Positions 19,249 to 28,016 of a stretch of 64,000 nucleotides of DNA are shown here, piece after piece. The translations under genes were made by a program, and so were the position numbers. Numbering within the stretch: the stretch's first letter is position 1; each line of letters opens with the position of its first letter. This DNA is from Prorocentrum cordatum (Eukaryota > Sar > Dinophyceae > Prorocentrales > Prorocentraceae), in the NCBI GenBank assembly GCA_963575745.1, contig CAUYUJ010010424.1, positions 335,389 to 399,388 of the forward strand, written 5' to 3'. Below the pieces are notes generated by a model, which saw only the letters and a program-made list of their open reading frames with translations, did not search any database and was not told where the DNA came from.

Positions 19249-20256
19249 ATGCAGCTCTTTCACACTCCGACTCGCGGGAACGGGAATGAATCGATGCGAT
19301 TCATTACTTGGAATGCTCGTGCTCTGTTACAGTATCGAGGAGCAAAGAGCAGACTCAAGTCGTCATATTTGAAGAAGTTTCACCTTCCTGGGTCCATCCT
19401 GGCACTACAGGAAGTTCATCAAGACCGTCGGCAACTTGAAGACTATCTATGCCGTCTTCATCGTGATGCCGTGGTCCACGCCTCGTTTTGCACAGCCGAT
19501 GATGGGGGCTCGGCTGCGGGAGGGGTTGCCACTATCTTACCGAAGTTCGCGCCTGAGCTCGATGTTACCAGCAATGCTACGGCCGTCGTGCAAGGTGGGG
19601 TCCTTCGAGTCGACGTTGTCGGGCAGGGGTTTCAGCTGGTGCACTTCAATATACATAACCATGGTCTCAACGCGAGTCAGATTGACGAGATATGTGCTGA
19701 GATCGACGCTGCGCGGGTGCTAGCAGCCGCTGATCCTCTTCACTTCCTGGCGATCGTGCAGGGCGACCTCAACTTTGGCCCTGATGAGGCGTTGCTCCTT
19801 CATCGGCCTGAACCTGCTCGAGCCACTGATCCTCGAAATCATCGTGCTATGGCTGCTCGGTGGCTGAGGACATTGGGATTATTTCTTGAGATCTCTTCGG
19901 AGTCACCGACGCGCTACACAAAGGACACCAACTCGGTCAGCTGCCTCGATCGATTCTTCTGCTCAGTGGCTGGATGGATGATGTGCCAAATGTGTGCGGA
20001 ATCCTCTACCATCGGAGAACCCGAAGTATTATCTCGCTCGATGATATCGGACCACGCTGCTCTGCTCACGGTGCTTCGCCAACGTCAAGCTCGCCCCAGA
20101 TCTGAGCAGCCAGTTCCTCGCCATGTCTTCGAGAGTCCTCTCTTCCGACAACGTATTGAGGGCATGTTCAAAGATGGCGCTGGCGCTGAGAAGTGGTGCT
20201 CTGCGGCCGTCTACCAGGGAACACTTCAAGGGCATGTTGAAAGAGGCTGCCCGTGA
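19249..20256 (+). CDS. LINE apurinic/apyrimidinic-type endonuclease (EN) domain
   Basis: 335 residues from the ATG at 19249; an in-frame ATG at 19294 starts exactly at the domain (MRFITWNARALL). The exonuclease-endonuclease-phosphatase signature is complete: ITWNAR, then LALQEVH with the metal-binding Glu, QGDLNFGPDE (GDxN), CLDRFF, and ISDHAAL (terminal SDH). This enzyme nicks target DNA to prime reverse transcription. All catalytic residues I can check are present. The frame then runs on and stops at 20256, while the reverse transcriptase frame (open from 20045) takes over. EN and RT are normally one polypeptide in LINEs, so a one-base shift between about 20180 and 20215 has probably split them. 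Confidence 0.9.
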   Translation: MQLFHTPTRGNGNESMRFITWNARALLQYRGAKSRLKSSYLKKFHLPGSILALQEVHQDRRQLEDYLCRLHRDAVVHASFCTADDGGSAAGGVATILPKFAPELDVTSNATAVVQGGVLRVDVVGQGFQLVHFNIHNHGLNASQIDEICAEIDAARVLAAADPLHFLAIVQGDLNFGPDEALLLHRPEPARATDPRNHRAMAARWLRTLGLFLEISSESPTRYTKDTNSVSCLDRFFCSVAGWMMCQMCAESSTIGEPEVLSRSMISDHAALLTVLRQRQARPRSEQPVPRHVFESPLFRQRIEGMFKDGAGAEKWCSAAVYQGTLQGHVERGCP

Positions 20257-23200
20257 AGTCCGTGACTGGATGTTTGTTTACCATCCCTCTGGCGACGAAA
20301 CTGCACTGCTTGTGGCCCGAGGGTGTGCGCGAGCGGTATGGCGACAAGATCTTCCGCTCGCCCGTCGGCTGGTGGCGACCTCGGCTACCGCAGCTGACCT
20401 GCCCGACGTCGGAGGCTCACAAGTTGTCCTTCGTCATCCTGAATCGTTCCACATGTGGACGGATGGAGTTCATATGCGGCTCCTGGAAAAAGAGATTCGT
20501 GCTGCTGCTGACGCTGCTGCAGGCTCTCGTTCGACCCGTCCGCCCTCTTCGTTTCGTCGTCGGCAGTTGTTGGAACGCCAAGCTGCGATCTGGGCCCCAT
20601 TCTCACGGAGGTTGGTTCTTCGTGCTGTTCGGGGCGGCCCTCGGTTAGCTGAAGTTCCAGAGGAAAGGGTTGATGCTCTCACGAAATATTGGCGCCCTGT
20701 CTTCTCGCGCTCGGAAGTCGATCTCGAAGCTGCTCAGACCTACATCGAACAACAGCGTCCCTCTCCCGTGCCCCCTGACGTCCCGCCACCCTCGAAAGCG
20801 ACGGTTCGAAATATTGTTGCACGTGCTCGCCACTCTGCTCCTGGGGTTGACGGACTGCCGTGCGCTGCTTGGGCAGCTGCCGATTGTTGCCTGGAAGTAT
20901 TATGTCTTATGATGGATTGGATCTTGCGTGGCCAGTCACTCTTCGACTCAGCCAGCGTTACTCTGCAAGCGTACCTTCCTAAGGGATCGGAACACGAAGA
21001 CCTGGCCTCTGGAGGCTGCATACGCTCCGCCGATAAGATCAGGGTCCTCGGGCTCCGCAACACCGACCTGAAAATTCTGACGTCTGCTGTGAACCGATCA
21101 CTTAAAGGTGTTGTCGACTCCCTCGTCCCTCAGTCGCAGCGCGGCTTCGTTCAGGGCCGAAACTTCGGGTACAACATCTTAGAGCTCGACGGCTTCAGTC
21201 GTATCGCTGGGGCCCACCCGCTGGCCTCGTCTAAGATGCCGCTGCTGGTCTCGTTCGAGTTCGGCCAGGCCTTCCCGAGCCTCTCCCAGGAGTTCTTGAT
21301 GCTTTTCCTCGCTCACCTTCGTCTGCCACCCCCTGTGATGCACTTCCTGGCCTGGTTGTACTCTGCGATCGAAGGGGTCGTGGCCCACGGTGGCCTGCTC
21401 CACTCGGTGTATTGGCTGAGGCCGGGGATCATGCAGGGCTGCGGTCTGTCTGGGACCCTGTGCGCTTTGAGCACGGCCCCGTTCCTGACTGACTTGGAAT
21501 ATTCACTGGAGGACTCTGGACTTGGCCTGGCGAGGGCCTGCGCGGACGATATTGGGGCTGTCTTGTTCGAGGCTCGCGGGCTCCAGGTGCTCTACCGTGT
21601 GATGACTACTACGAGGCGCCTAACTAGGCTTTGCCTCAAGGTCAGTAAATGCAAAGTCACCCCGCTGCACGCGTCGTTCACCCCTGACCTTCTGGAAAGG
21701 ACACGTGCTCTCCTTGGTCGGCTTGTTCCTGAATGGCAAGCTTTCGAGGTCGTGGCCCACCTGATGTACCTGGGCGTTCTCTTGGGGCCCGACGTCACGA
21801 TCCAGATGCAGTGGGACGCTGCTCGGATGAAATTGAAATTGCGTGCTAGGCTCCTCGGTTCTGGCTCCGCCCCCTTGGGAATCAATGGCGTGCTCTACCG
21901 ATCGAGAGCCCTCCCTGTCTTGTCCTACCTGGCCCAGTTCTTCCCTCTGCCTCCCAGAATGGCCGCTTTCGAGCTCTCTGTGCTTACCCAGGTATTCCGT
22001 GCTCCTATGGGTACTCTGCCTGCCTCTGGCTGGGCCCAGCTCTCGTCGCGGGGTGGCCCCAAGATCCCGCTTGTGCGGCATACGTGTGCTGCCGCGCTGT
22101 CCCGAGCAGCCACCATTACGTTCAGCGAGCATACCCACATACGCTCTCACATCACTAACACTACTCTTTCATGGAATGATGGTATTATGCAGGGAGGATT
22201 TGATGATGCTTCCCTCGCGACCAGTCGTACCCGAGTGGATTGGATGTGTTACGCTGGACGGCACTGGCGGCTGCCACCCATCCTGCAGACCTACTCCTGG
22301 CTGCGTCAGGGCTCTGCGCGTGCTGGCTACTCCTCAGACATCCTGCGCTGTTGCACGTCTGCGATCGCCTCGGAGCTCTTGGTCTCGGGGCGTAAGCTCA
22401 AATTTCAAAGAGCAGCCACCACAGCACTATTCGAGCAGTTCGCCACGCCGTTCCCGTTGAGCGCGACTTTCGAGACCAGGCTGGCACGCTACTTGGCCAT
22501 GTATGAACCCTTCCTACATCGGGTGCCTTGGGAGGCGATTCAGATGCTGCTGCAGCTGCTGCCCACGAGCTGGATCTTCCCTGTTATCAAGACGTGGGCA
22601 TCTGCTTGGCTCACAAGTTATCGAATAAGTTACCATTCGGGGAAGAGGCGCTGCATCTTTGGATGTCACGCTTGCGCAGACAGGCAGTGCCACTACATGC
22701 GATGCCACCGTCTGGTTCGTGCTGTCGGTCGCGCACTGGGTCGCTCTCTTCCTGCCTTTCTTCATGAGCGTTTGTGCCTGACGGCGCCGTGTGTGGAACG
22801 AGCGGAGGAGCTGGTGGTGATGTACACTACGTGCCACACTGTTCGTGAACGCAATTGGGTTTCCCCTGATGCTCTGAACTCTGCGACTCGGGCTGCGGTC
22901 AGAACTCTTCGAATGGCGTCTCCTACTGACCAGCTAGAAAAGAAATGGCAGCCGCCGCCGTCCTTCAGACCGACACCGCGCACGGTCACCGACGATCCTT
23001 CCACCTCCTCTGCTGACGACCCTGTTGTCGTCCATGCTGTCTCGGCTGCCGGTGATGGTGTGGACGACTACGACGCTGTCGCAGGCTTGGCCCCAGGACG
23101 GTCACCATGCTTGACTCCACGGCTTGTTCCCACGATGTCTAGCCCGAGCACCCCATCGACGCTGATCGCCACACCCGAACGTGGTGGACATAGCGACGAG

Positions 23201-23941
23201 TGGGATGACAATGCTACTGGCAGAACGCAAAGTCCTGTGCACGGGTGCTCCTCGAGCCCGTTGCTGCAGGCTCAGTCGTTGCCAATGTCGCTAGATGCTA
23301 CTGGCAGAACGAAAAGTCCTGTGCACGGGTGCTCCTCGAGCCCGTTGCTGCAGGCTCAGTCGTCGTCAATGTCGCTGGATGTTACTGGCAGAACACAAAG
23401 TCTTGTGCACGGGTGCTCTATGAGCTCGCTGGTGCAGGCTCAGGCGTCGCCTATGACGCTTGATGTTACTGGCAGATCGCAAAGTCCTGTGCACGGGTGC
23501 TCCTCGAGCCCGTTGCTGCAGGCTCAGTCGTCACCAAAGTTGCTGGATGTTGGTGGAAATCCTGGCCTCTGCACTTCAAGGATGAATTGTGAGCGTGGCG
23601 TCGAAAATAATCTGCCGCTCGTTTGCTCGCTCGGTCCCCTCATTCGCTGCGTGGCCGTCCGCCGCGCGCGTGACTCCCTGGCTGTCCTCTCGACCCGCCC
23701 TCTTGCTCCTGCTGATGTCTCTCCTGCTGCTGCCTCTCACCCTCGCTCTCGCACGCCGCCTCCCGCGGCCCTGATTGAAACACCGCTCTCCGTCCACATG
23801 CACATGAAGTTCGACATAGGTGGGCGCCCGCCACCCGCCCCGCCGCCTGCGGCCGCTGCCCCTGCTTCTCTTTCCTCCGCTCTGGTCGCTGGCGAAGCCA
23901 GTAGCTCGAGCTTGGAGAGGTGTGCTCAGCTGTTGAGCTGA
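20123..23941 (+). CDS. LINE reverse transcriptase with C-terminal zinc-finger-like motif and 28-residue repeats
   Basis: 1272 residues from the ATG at 20123; the frame is open from 20045 and overlaps the end of EN. RT motifs in order: SAPGVDGLP (about residue 240), IRVLGLRNTDLKIL (about 305-325), QRGFVQGRN (about 340), motif A as VSFEFGQAFPSL (about 376-387), motif B as IMQGCGLSGTL (about 436), motif C as CADDIG (Asp 475 and 476). Motif A has Glu (GAG, 21257-21259, residue 379) where RTs have the first catalytic Asp. A Cys/His motif CIFGCHACADRQCHYMRC starts near residue 844, the usual place for the LINE zinc finger. Residues about 1030-1142 are four 28-residue tandem repeats around SPVHGCSSSPLLQAQS; the rest is Ser/Pro/Ala-rich. 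The frame has no internal stop over 3.8 kb, which suggests recent insertion. Confidence 0.9.
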   Translation: MSSRVLSSDNVLRACSKMALALRSGALRPSTREHFKGMLKEAAREVRDWMFVYHPSGDETALLVARGCARAVWRQDLPLARRLVATSATAADLPDVGGSQVVLRHPESFHMWTDGVHMRLLEKEIRAAADAAAGSRSTRPPSSFRRRQLLERQAAIWAPFSRRLVLRAVRGGPRLAEVPEERVDALTKYWRPVFSRSEVDLEAAQTYIEQQRPSPVPPDVPPPSKATVRNIVARARHSAPGVDGLPCAAWAAADCCLEVLCLMMDWILRGQSLFDSASVTLQAYLPKGSEHEDLASGGCIRSADKIRVLGLRNTDLKILTSAVNRSLKGVVDSLVPQSQRGFVQGRNFGYNILELDGFSRIAGAHPLASSKMPLLVSFEFGQAFPSLSQEFLMLFLAHLRLPPPVMHFLAWLYSAIEGVVAHGGLLHSVYWLRPGIMQGCGLSGTLCALSTAPFLTDLEYSLEDSGLGLARACADDIGAVLFEARGLQVLYRVMTTTRRLTRLCLKVSKCKVTPLHASFTPDLLERTRALLGRLVPEWQAFEVVAHLMYLGVLLGPDVTIQMQWDAARMKLKLRARLLGSGSAPLGINGVLYRSRALPVLSYLAQFFPLPPRMAAFELSVLTQVFRAPMGTLPASGWAQLSSRGGPKIPLVRHTCAAALSRAATITFSEHTHIRSHITNTTLSWNDGIMQGGFDDASLATSRTRVDWMCYAGRHWRLPPILQTYSWLRQGSARAGYSSDILRCCTSAIASELLVSGRKLKFQRAATTALFEQFATPFPLSATFETRLARYLAMYEPFLHRVPWEAIQMLLQLLPTSWIFPVIKTWASAWLTSYRISYHSGKRRCIFGCHACADRQCHYMRCHRLVRAVGRALGRSLPAFLHERLCLTAPCVERAEELVVMYTTCHTVRERNWVSPDALNSATRAAVRTLRMASPTDQLEKKWQPPPSFRPTPRTVTDDPSTSSADDPVVVHAVSAAGDGVDDYDAVAGLAPGRSPCLTPRLVPTMSSPSTPSTLIATPERGGHSDEWDDNATGRTQSPVHGCSSSPLLQAQSLPMSLDATGRTKSPVHGCSSSPLLQAQSSSMSLDVTGRTQSLVHGCSMSSLVQAQASPMTLDVTGRSQSPVHGCSSSPLLQAQSSPKLLDVGGNPGLCTSRMNCERGVENNLPLVCSLGPLIRCVAVRRARDSLAVLSTRPLAPADVSPAAASHPRSRTPPPAALIETPLSVHMHMKFDIGGRPPPAPPPAAAAPASLSSALVAGEASSSSLERCAQLLS
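23211..23546 (+). repeat. 84-bp in-frame tandem repeat, four copies, inside the RT tail
   Basis: Copies start at 23211, 23295, 23379 and 23463, with a truncated start of a fifth at 23547. Spacing is exactly 84 bp each time, so the reading frame is kept. Each encodes a variant of TGRTQSPVHGCSSSPLLQAQ. Copies differ by scattered substitutions. Confidence 0.9.
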
Positions 23942-23982
23942 GCGCAGTGGTCGGTCGGATGGATCTCTCCTCTACGCTGCGC

Positions 23983-24060
23983 TCCTCCTCCTCCTCCTCC
24001 TCCTCCTCCTCCTCCTCCTCCTGCTCCTCCTGCTGCTCCTCCTGCTCCCCGTACTCCCCC
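23983..24060 (+). repeat. (TCC)n / (CTG)-interrupted microsatellite at the 3' edge of the LINE
   Basis: TCC repeats followed by CTGCTCCTCC variants. It mirrors the TCC tract at the 5' edge. Confidence 0.85.
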
Positions 24061-24235
24061 TATTGGGGGGGTCTGAAGACTCATCGCGGCAAAAAGATGT
24101 GATACTGTTGTGACTCCGGGCGTCTCCTCTCGATTTCGGCCCTCGCGAGGGCCGTCATCGGGCCCCGGGGGCCCTTCAGAGCCGGACCCTGGACGCAAAA
24201 GGGACCTTTTGGGGGAGGGGTCGGGGCCTCTGGCT

Positions 24236-24360
24236 TGGCGCTCGGACGTGTGCATTTGATCACGGCAAGGAGCATCGAGATGCATTCCTGATCAGCTGGC
24301 AAAAAAGAAAGCGCACGCAGGAAACCGACAGATGCACGCGGAATGGACGCCCGAGCGATG
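24236..24360. mobile_element. MITE-like element, family Q, copy 2
   Basis: Starts GCGCTCGGACGTGTGCATTT and ends ATGGACGCCCGAGCGATG, inverse of each other over about 14 bp. Same length class as 16033-16154. Confidence 0.65.
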
Positions 24361-24417
24361 ACAGGCTCGTGCCGCGCATTGACAAAATTCGACTGGCGAT
24401 TGGCAAGGTCTCTCCTC

Positions 24418-24640
24418 TCCTCCGCACACCCCACGCACGCTTCGTGGCCCCATAGGGGGCTCCACCGAAGGCCCATATGGTAGGGTGCAGATGGCGCCGC
24501 CAGCTTCGGCGCACCCCTCACACGATCCGTGGCCCCCCACAGGTGGCCCTTCCGACGGCCCTGGTGGCAAAATTCCCGTAGGGAGAGACGCATGTTCTGC
24601 GCTATTCGCAGTTGCACATGGTCGAGTCCTTCGCCGAGGT
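24418..24640 (+). repeat. Satellite composite element, copy 3 (short, headless)
   Basis: About two ~90-bp units (CGCTTCGTGGCCCCATAGGG, CTCCACCGAAGGCCC; CACGATCCGTGGCCCC) followed by the conserved tail pattern (GCAGTTGCACATGGTCGAGT, then CCTTCGCCGAGG). No head is visible. Confidence 0.65.
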
Positions 24641-24745
24641 AGTTTCACACCGGGCAGTTTCGCCTGGCTTGGGTCTCCGGGACACGCCTCGATCTGCCTC
24701 GAGACATGCCACAGACACGCTGGGTCTGGAGCCCTGGTCGGGGGC
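24640..24745 (+). repeat. Dispersed repeat, family H, copy 2
   Basis: GTTTCACACCGGGCAGTTTC, GGGACACGCCTCGATCTGCC, GACATGCCACAGACACGCTG and GGTCTGGAGCCCTGG, in the same order as 37480-37594. Confidence 0.6.
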
Positions 24746-25020
24746 CTCTGGGGGACAGTTTAGGGCCTCTTGGGAGCGCGATGTTGCATTTTATTTTGTT
24801 CGCGTCGGACGTCGGGGACCCGAGGGGCTCCCTGGACACTGCGGCGAGCCCCCGGAGGCCCGGGCTGCTTGCCCCCCCCCTCGCCGCGGACACCGTGCGG
24901 GGCCCATTCGGGGCCCGTCCACTCGAAGTGCCGCTCGGGACAGGCGATCCCCGGACGCCCCTCCCCCCAGGCGCCATCCAGGCCTGGCGTCCGGGCCGCT
25001 CCTAGGAGCGCCATCGAGGG

Positions 25021-25200
25021 GGAGCCTCCTCCTCCTCCTCCTCCTGCTCCTCCTCCTCCTCCTCCTCCTCCTCCTCCTCCTCCTCCTCCTCTAGCACCAC
25101 CTCCTCCCCTCCTCCTCCTCCTCCTCCTCCTCTCCTCTCCTCCTCCTCCTCCTCCTCCTCCTCCTCCTCCTCCTCCTCCTCCTCCTCCTCCTCCTCCTGG
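25021..25200 (+). repeat. (TCC)n microsatellite
   Basis: Nearly pure CTC repeats with one AGCACCACC interruption near 25092. Confidence 0.9.
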
Positions 25201-25784
25201 GGAGGCCGAAGGCCAAAAAAAACACGGGGACGCCGAGAGAGCTCCGAGGCAGGAGCTCACTGCCCTCCCTCCCCCGATCCAGGCCCCCAGCGCCGTGATT
25301 TATTCTCAACCCTGAAGGCCTGGATCTCCTCCTCAGGACAGTCGTTTCTCATCTAGGGTCGGTGTCCAGGCCCTCAGAGGCCGAACTGAGTCAACGACTT
25401 GGCCTTGTGTTCTTTCACGGCGGGACGGGGTCTCGGTTTCGGGGGTGAGTTTGGGTCAGAATTCCGGGGAGCGGATCCAGATGTGGCGACGAGGAGAACT
25501 CGGAAGAGCCAACAGCGCTCACGACCCTGACATCCGTAGCTATGTGTCAATCCGCGGCTCCAGTCCCGATCCCTTTCCTAGGGGCGTTGTTCGAGTCCGA
25601 AACGGAGGAAGAATCGCCAGACTGAACCAATCATATTGTAGGATAGTCTGGGAACTTGAAGGGGATTGGGCTGATTGCCCTCCCCACACTGCCATCCGAC
25701 ATCCGACGTCGCCAACAATAATCCAGCATCAACAAATATCTCGGCCGCAGCCCCAGACCCCACGCTCTGCGAAATGTTTCGACC
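25201..25784. other. Gene-free stretch
   Basis: Unique-looking moderate-GC DNA. Open frames on both strands are short and without conserved-looking motifs. Confidence 0.4.
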
Positions 25785-25950
25785 TGGCTCGATCTGTGAG
25801 GGTTCCATGAGGCCGAAGCTGGGCGAGAACGCCTGTGGTGAACACCGTGCCACGCCTGGTGTGAAGCAGCTTCGTTTTCGCTCAGCTTCGGCTTTTGGGA
25901 GCCTCACAGATCGGTCCGGCTTCAAACATGCCGCGGAAAGATGGGGTCCA
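25785..25950 (-). repeat. Dispersed repeat, family H, rearranged copy
   Basis: The complement carries the family words (GGCTCGATCTGTGAGGGTTC; GGCGAGAACGCC), while CTCACAGATCGGTCCGGCTT and AACATGCCGCGG follow in the other orientation, giving a partly inverted pair. Confidence 0.5.
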
Positions 25951-26085
25951 GGACGGAAGACGATTTTTGCTCGCGATGTCGTATTTTGTTCGCGCCGTCG
26001 GATCTCATCGCAAGCGATGGTTCTTCCCCATCTCCCGACCTTCTCGTCGAACAAATGAAGCCGCTCAGTAAAAAGTGAGAAAGCC

Positions 26086-26243
26086 TTAAGTCGGGCCTGC
26101 CCCTCTACAGGAGGAGTTTTTAAAATAGTAAAAAATAGTATGTGGACTATTTTCTTGTATTTCTGAAAATTTGTTTGGGCATTGTTCTGGTATGTTTAAT
26201 TTGTCGTCCAGAATCCGTCTGTAGGGGGACATGCCCGACCTAA
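26086..26243. mobile_element. MITE-like element, family D, copy 1
   Basis: 158 bp. Left end TTAAGTCGGGCCTGCCCCTC; right end GGGGGACATGCCCGACCTAA, its inverse over about 20 bp. The middle is A/T-rich (AAAATAGTAAAAAATAGTAT), unlike its surroundings. TTA at both ends suggests a TTA-type target. Other copies: 28017-28452 (interrupted), 45958-46119, 46902-47055. Confidence 0.8.
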
Positions 26244-26343
26244 GGAACGCCTGGATACACCCCAAGGGAGCCATCCAGGCACACCCCCTCCCAAATTTTT
26301 GGTCCACTCGAGATCCCCACGAAGCCTTGGATAGGGGTCGACA

Positions 26344-26519
26344 TACAGTCAACCCGCATAGTAAGGATGAGCAACCTTCCCACGGGTACCCTTGCATCCT
26401 TGCCTCCTCGGTTTTTGTTTGGCCACTTTCGTGGGCCGCGCCCCGCTCGAACAGCTTCGACACGGCCTTCCAAGGCCCTTGCGTCTTTATCGTGCATCCT
26501 TATGATTCGGGTCGACGAC
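26344..26519. mobile_element. MITE-like element, family E, copy 2
   Basis: Begins TACAGTCAACCCGCATAGTA and ends CATCCTTATGATTCGGGTCG. The interior shares CATCCTTGCCTCCTCGG and CCGCGCCCCGCTCGAACAGC with the other copies. Confidence 0.7.
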
Positions 26520-26677
26520 GCCTGTGACCCAGACATGCGACGTCCTGTTTTTTGTATTACGGGATCCCTGGAAGCCCCGACCCTTCCCCTGGAACCAGTG
26601 TTTCATCCCGAGTCGTTTTGTGACGGCCCCGAGGCCCGGCGAGGGCCACCCGAAGCCGAAAATGGCCAGAAAATCCT

Positions 26678-27002
26678 CCCGTCCTGATATTTTTTGCACG
26701 ACGCGGTCATGTCTGGGGCCAGGTGTCGATCTGTCCCCTGTTAACCTCCCAGGCGAGCGCAAACATGTGTCGAGGGGGCGTGGATTAGCGACGGGTCCCG
26801 CTTCCATGGGAAGTCGCGGATTGCCGCCGCCGGGCGAGGCGGCACGGGCCGTCGTTTTGGGGAGGGTACCTCCCCCGATCCATGGATTGGGCGACCGCGC
26901 GCCAAATCCATGGATCTCTAATCTATGTTGGCGCGCCCGTCCTGATATTTTTTGCACGACGCGGCCATGCCTGGGGCCAGGGGTCGATCTGTCCCCTGTT
27001 AT
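26678..27002 (+). repeat. ~65-bp direct repeat separated by ~260 bp
   Basis: CCTGATATTTTTTGCACGAC, GGGGCCAGGTGTCGATCTGT and CCCCTGTTA occur at about 26680-26745 and again at 26939-27002. The palindromic word ATCCATGGAT lies between and occurs twice. Confidence 0.6.
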
Positions 27003-27264
27003 CAAGGGAGGAACAACCACCCGGACCGGACAATTGGCGTTTACTAAACGGCCCTGGGCGTTTACTAAACAGCCTTGCCCTGTTTGATTCCTTCTTTGGG
27101 TGTGCTTACTGAACGGCCTCGCGCGTCGGGGTGGTTATTCTCGGGGTGGCTTTTCTGCCCTCTTTGTTAACCTCGGGCGGTCTTCCAGCCTCGGGATTGC
27201 GAAGGCCTTACGGCCGGTGCCGCCGACCCTGAATGGCGACGACGACGACGACGACGACGACGAG

Positions 27265-27490
27265 CGCTCTTGGGGGCCTCTTGGGGGTAGTTTGTGGGCC
27301 TCTTGGGAAGCTCTTAGGGGCCGCTTGGAAGCCTCGTGGGGGCCTCTTGGGGCTTCCTGGGGGTCTCTTGGAGGGGGCCTGGGACGTCTTGGAGGCTTCT
27401 TGGACGGTCTTGGGGCTATCTTGGGCGTTTTCGGCCGATCTTTGGGCGACTCGGGGCCCTCTTGGGCCGTCTCGGGGGCCATCTTGGGCA
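27265..27490 (+). repeat. GGCCTCTTGG-rich degenerate repeat, family J
   Basis: Follows a (GAC)n tract (27237-27262). Repeats GGGGGCCTCTTGGGG, GGGGTCTCTTGGAGG and GGGCGACTCGG-type words. Confidence 0.65.
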
Positions 27491-27878
27491 TTCGGACCTC
27501 ATTTGGAGTGTTTTCGAGGTTTCTAGGCCGCCCGAGGAAAAACGAATCTGCCCCCCCACCCCCCCGGGACCCCCCCCCCCCTGGGGAAGGGATCAAAGGG
27601 AAGGGGCTTCCCTTCGACTCGATTACGACACTGCTAGATTTTTCTCTCGCTCACGAGCTTGAGAAGGAAGCTGCAGGGAAAGGGGACGACGGAGGCGACG
27701 ACCGACGGAGACGACGACTCGAACAGCCAAGCCCCTCGCACACGCCGACAGGGTCGGCGGATTCTTCCTGGTCCAGGGTTCGAGGTTCGAGTCGGTGGCG
27801 AAATCAGAGCCCTACCCTCGCGCATCAACGGCCCTGGCAACTCGCTGGGCTCCCGCGTTGCCGCCCACCCCTCGGGCG

Positions 27879-27986
27879 ATGGCCGTGCGCTCCCGCCTCC
27901 TCTCCGGCCTCGCCCTCTGCGCCGCCGCCGCGCTGCTGGCCACGGCGGCGTCGACCGGCTTCGTGCCTGCGCCCGCGGCGGCCAGG
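27879..27986 (+). CDS. Possible first exon of a plastid-targeted protein (signal peptide plus FVP motif)
   Basis: From the ATG at 27879: MAVRSRLLSGLALCAAAALL then ATAASTGFVPAPAAAR. Residues 7-24 form a hydrophobic signal-peptide core. The Phe of FVPAP follows directly, as in peridinin-dinoflagellate plastid pre-proteins, where Phe marks the start of the transit peptide. Codon third positions are almost all G or C until about 27985 and then lose that bias, which suggests the exon ends near GCGGCCAG. The frame next runs into MITE family D at 28017. The exon at 29600-29760 could be the continuation. The splice donor is not certain, and the exact function is unknown. Confidence 0.5.
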
Positions 27987-28016
27987 ACGGGCGGCGGGGG
28001 GCCTCCTGCCCCTGCT

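Larger units (their letters stand above)
17730..23990 (+). mobile_element. LINE (non-LTR) retrotransposon with DinoSL at its 5' end
   Basis: In order: spliced leader (17730-17751), short leader, ORF1 (17907-19241), AP-type endonuclease (19249-20256), reverse transcriptase with a zinc-finger-like motif and a repeat-bearing tail (to 23941), then a short 3' region ending in (TCC)n. The order ORF1-EN-RT and the absence of LTRs, protease, integrase and RNase H motifs identify a LINE. The three parts are in frames 3, 1 and 2, so the element is probably no longer fully functional unless ribosomes shift twice. The 3' end is placed only by where the TCC tract begins; no poly(A) tail is seen, and a target duplication cannot be read because both flanks are TCC repeat. 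Confidence 0.9.
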
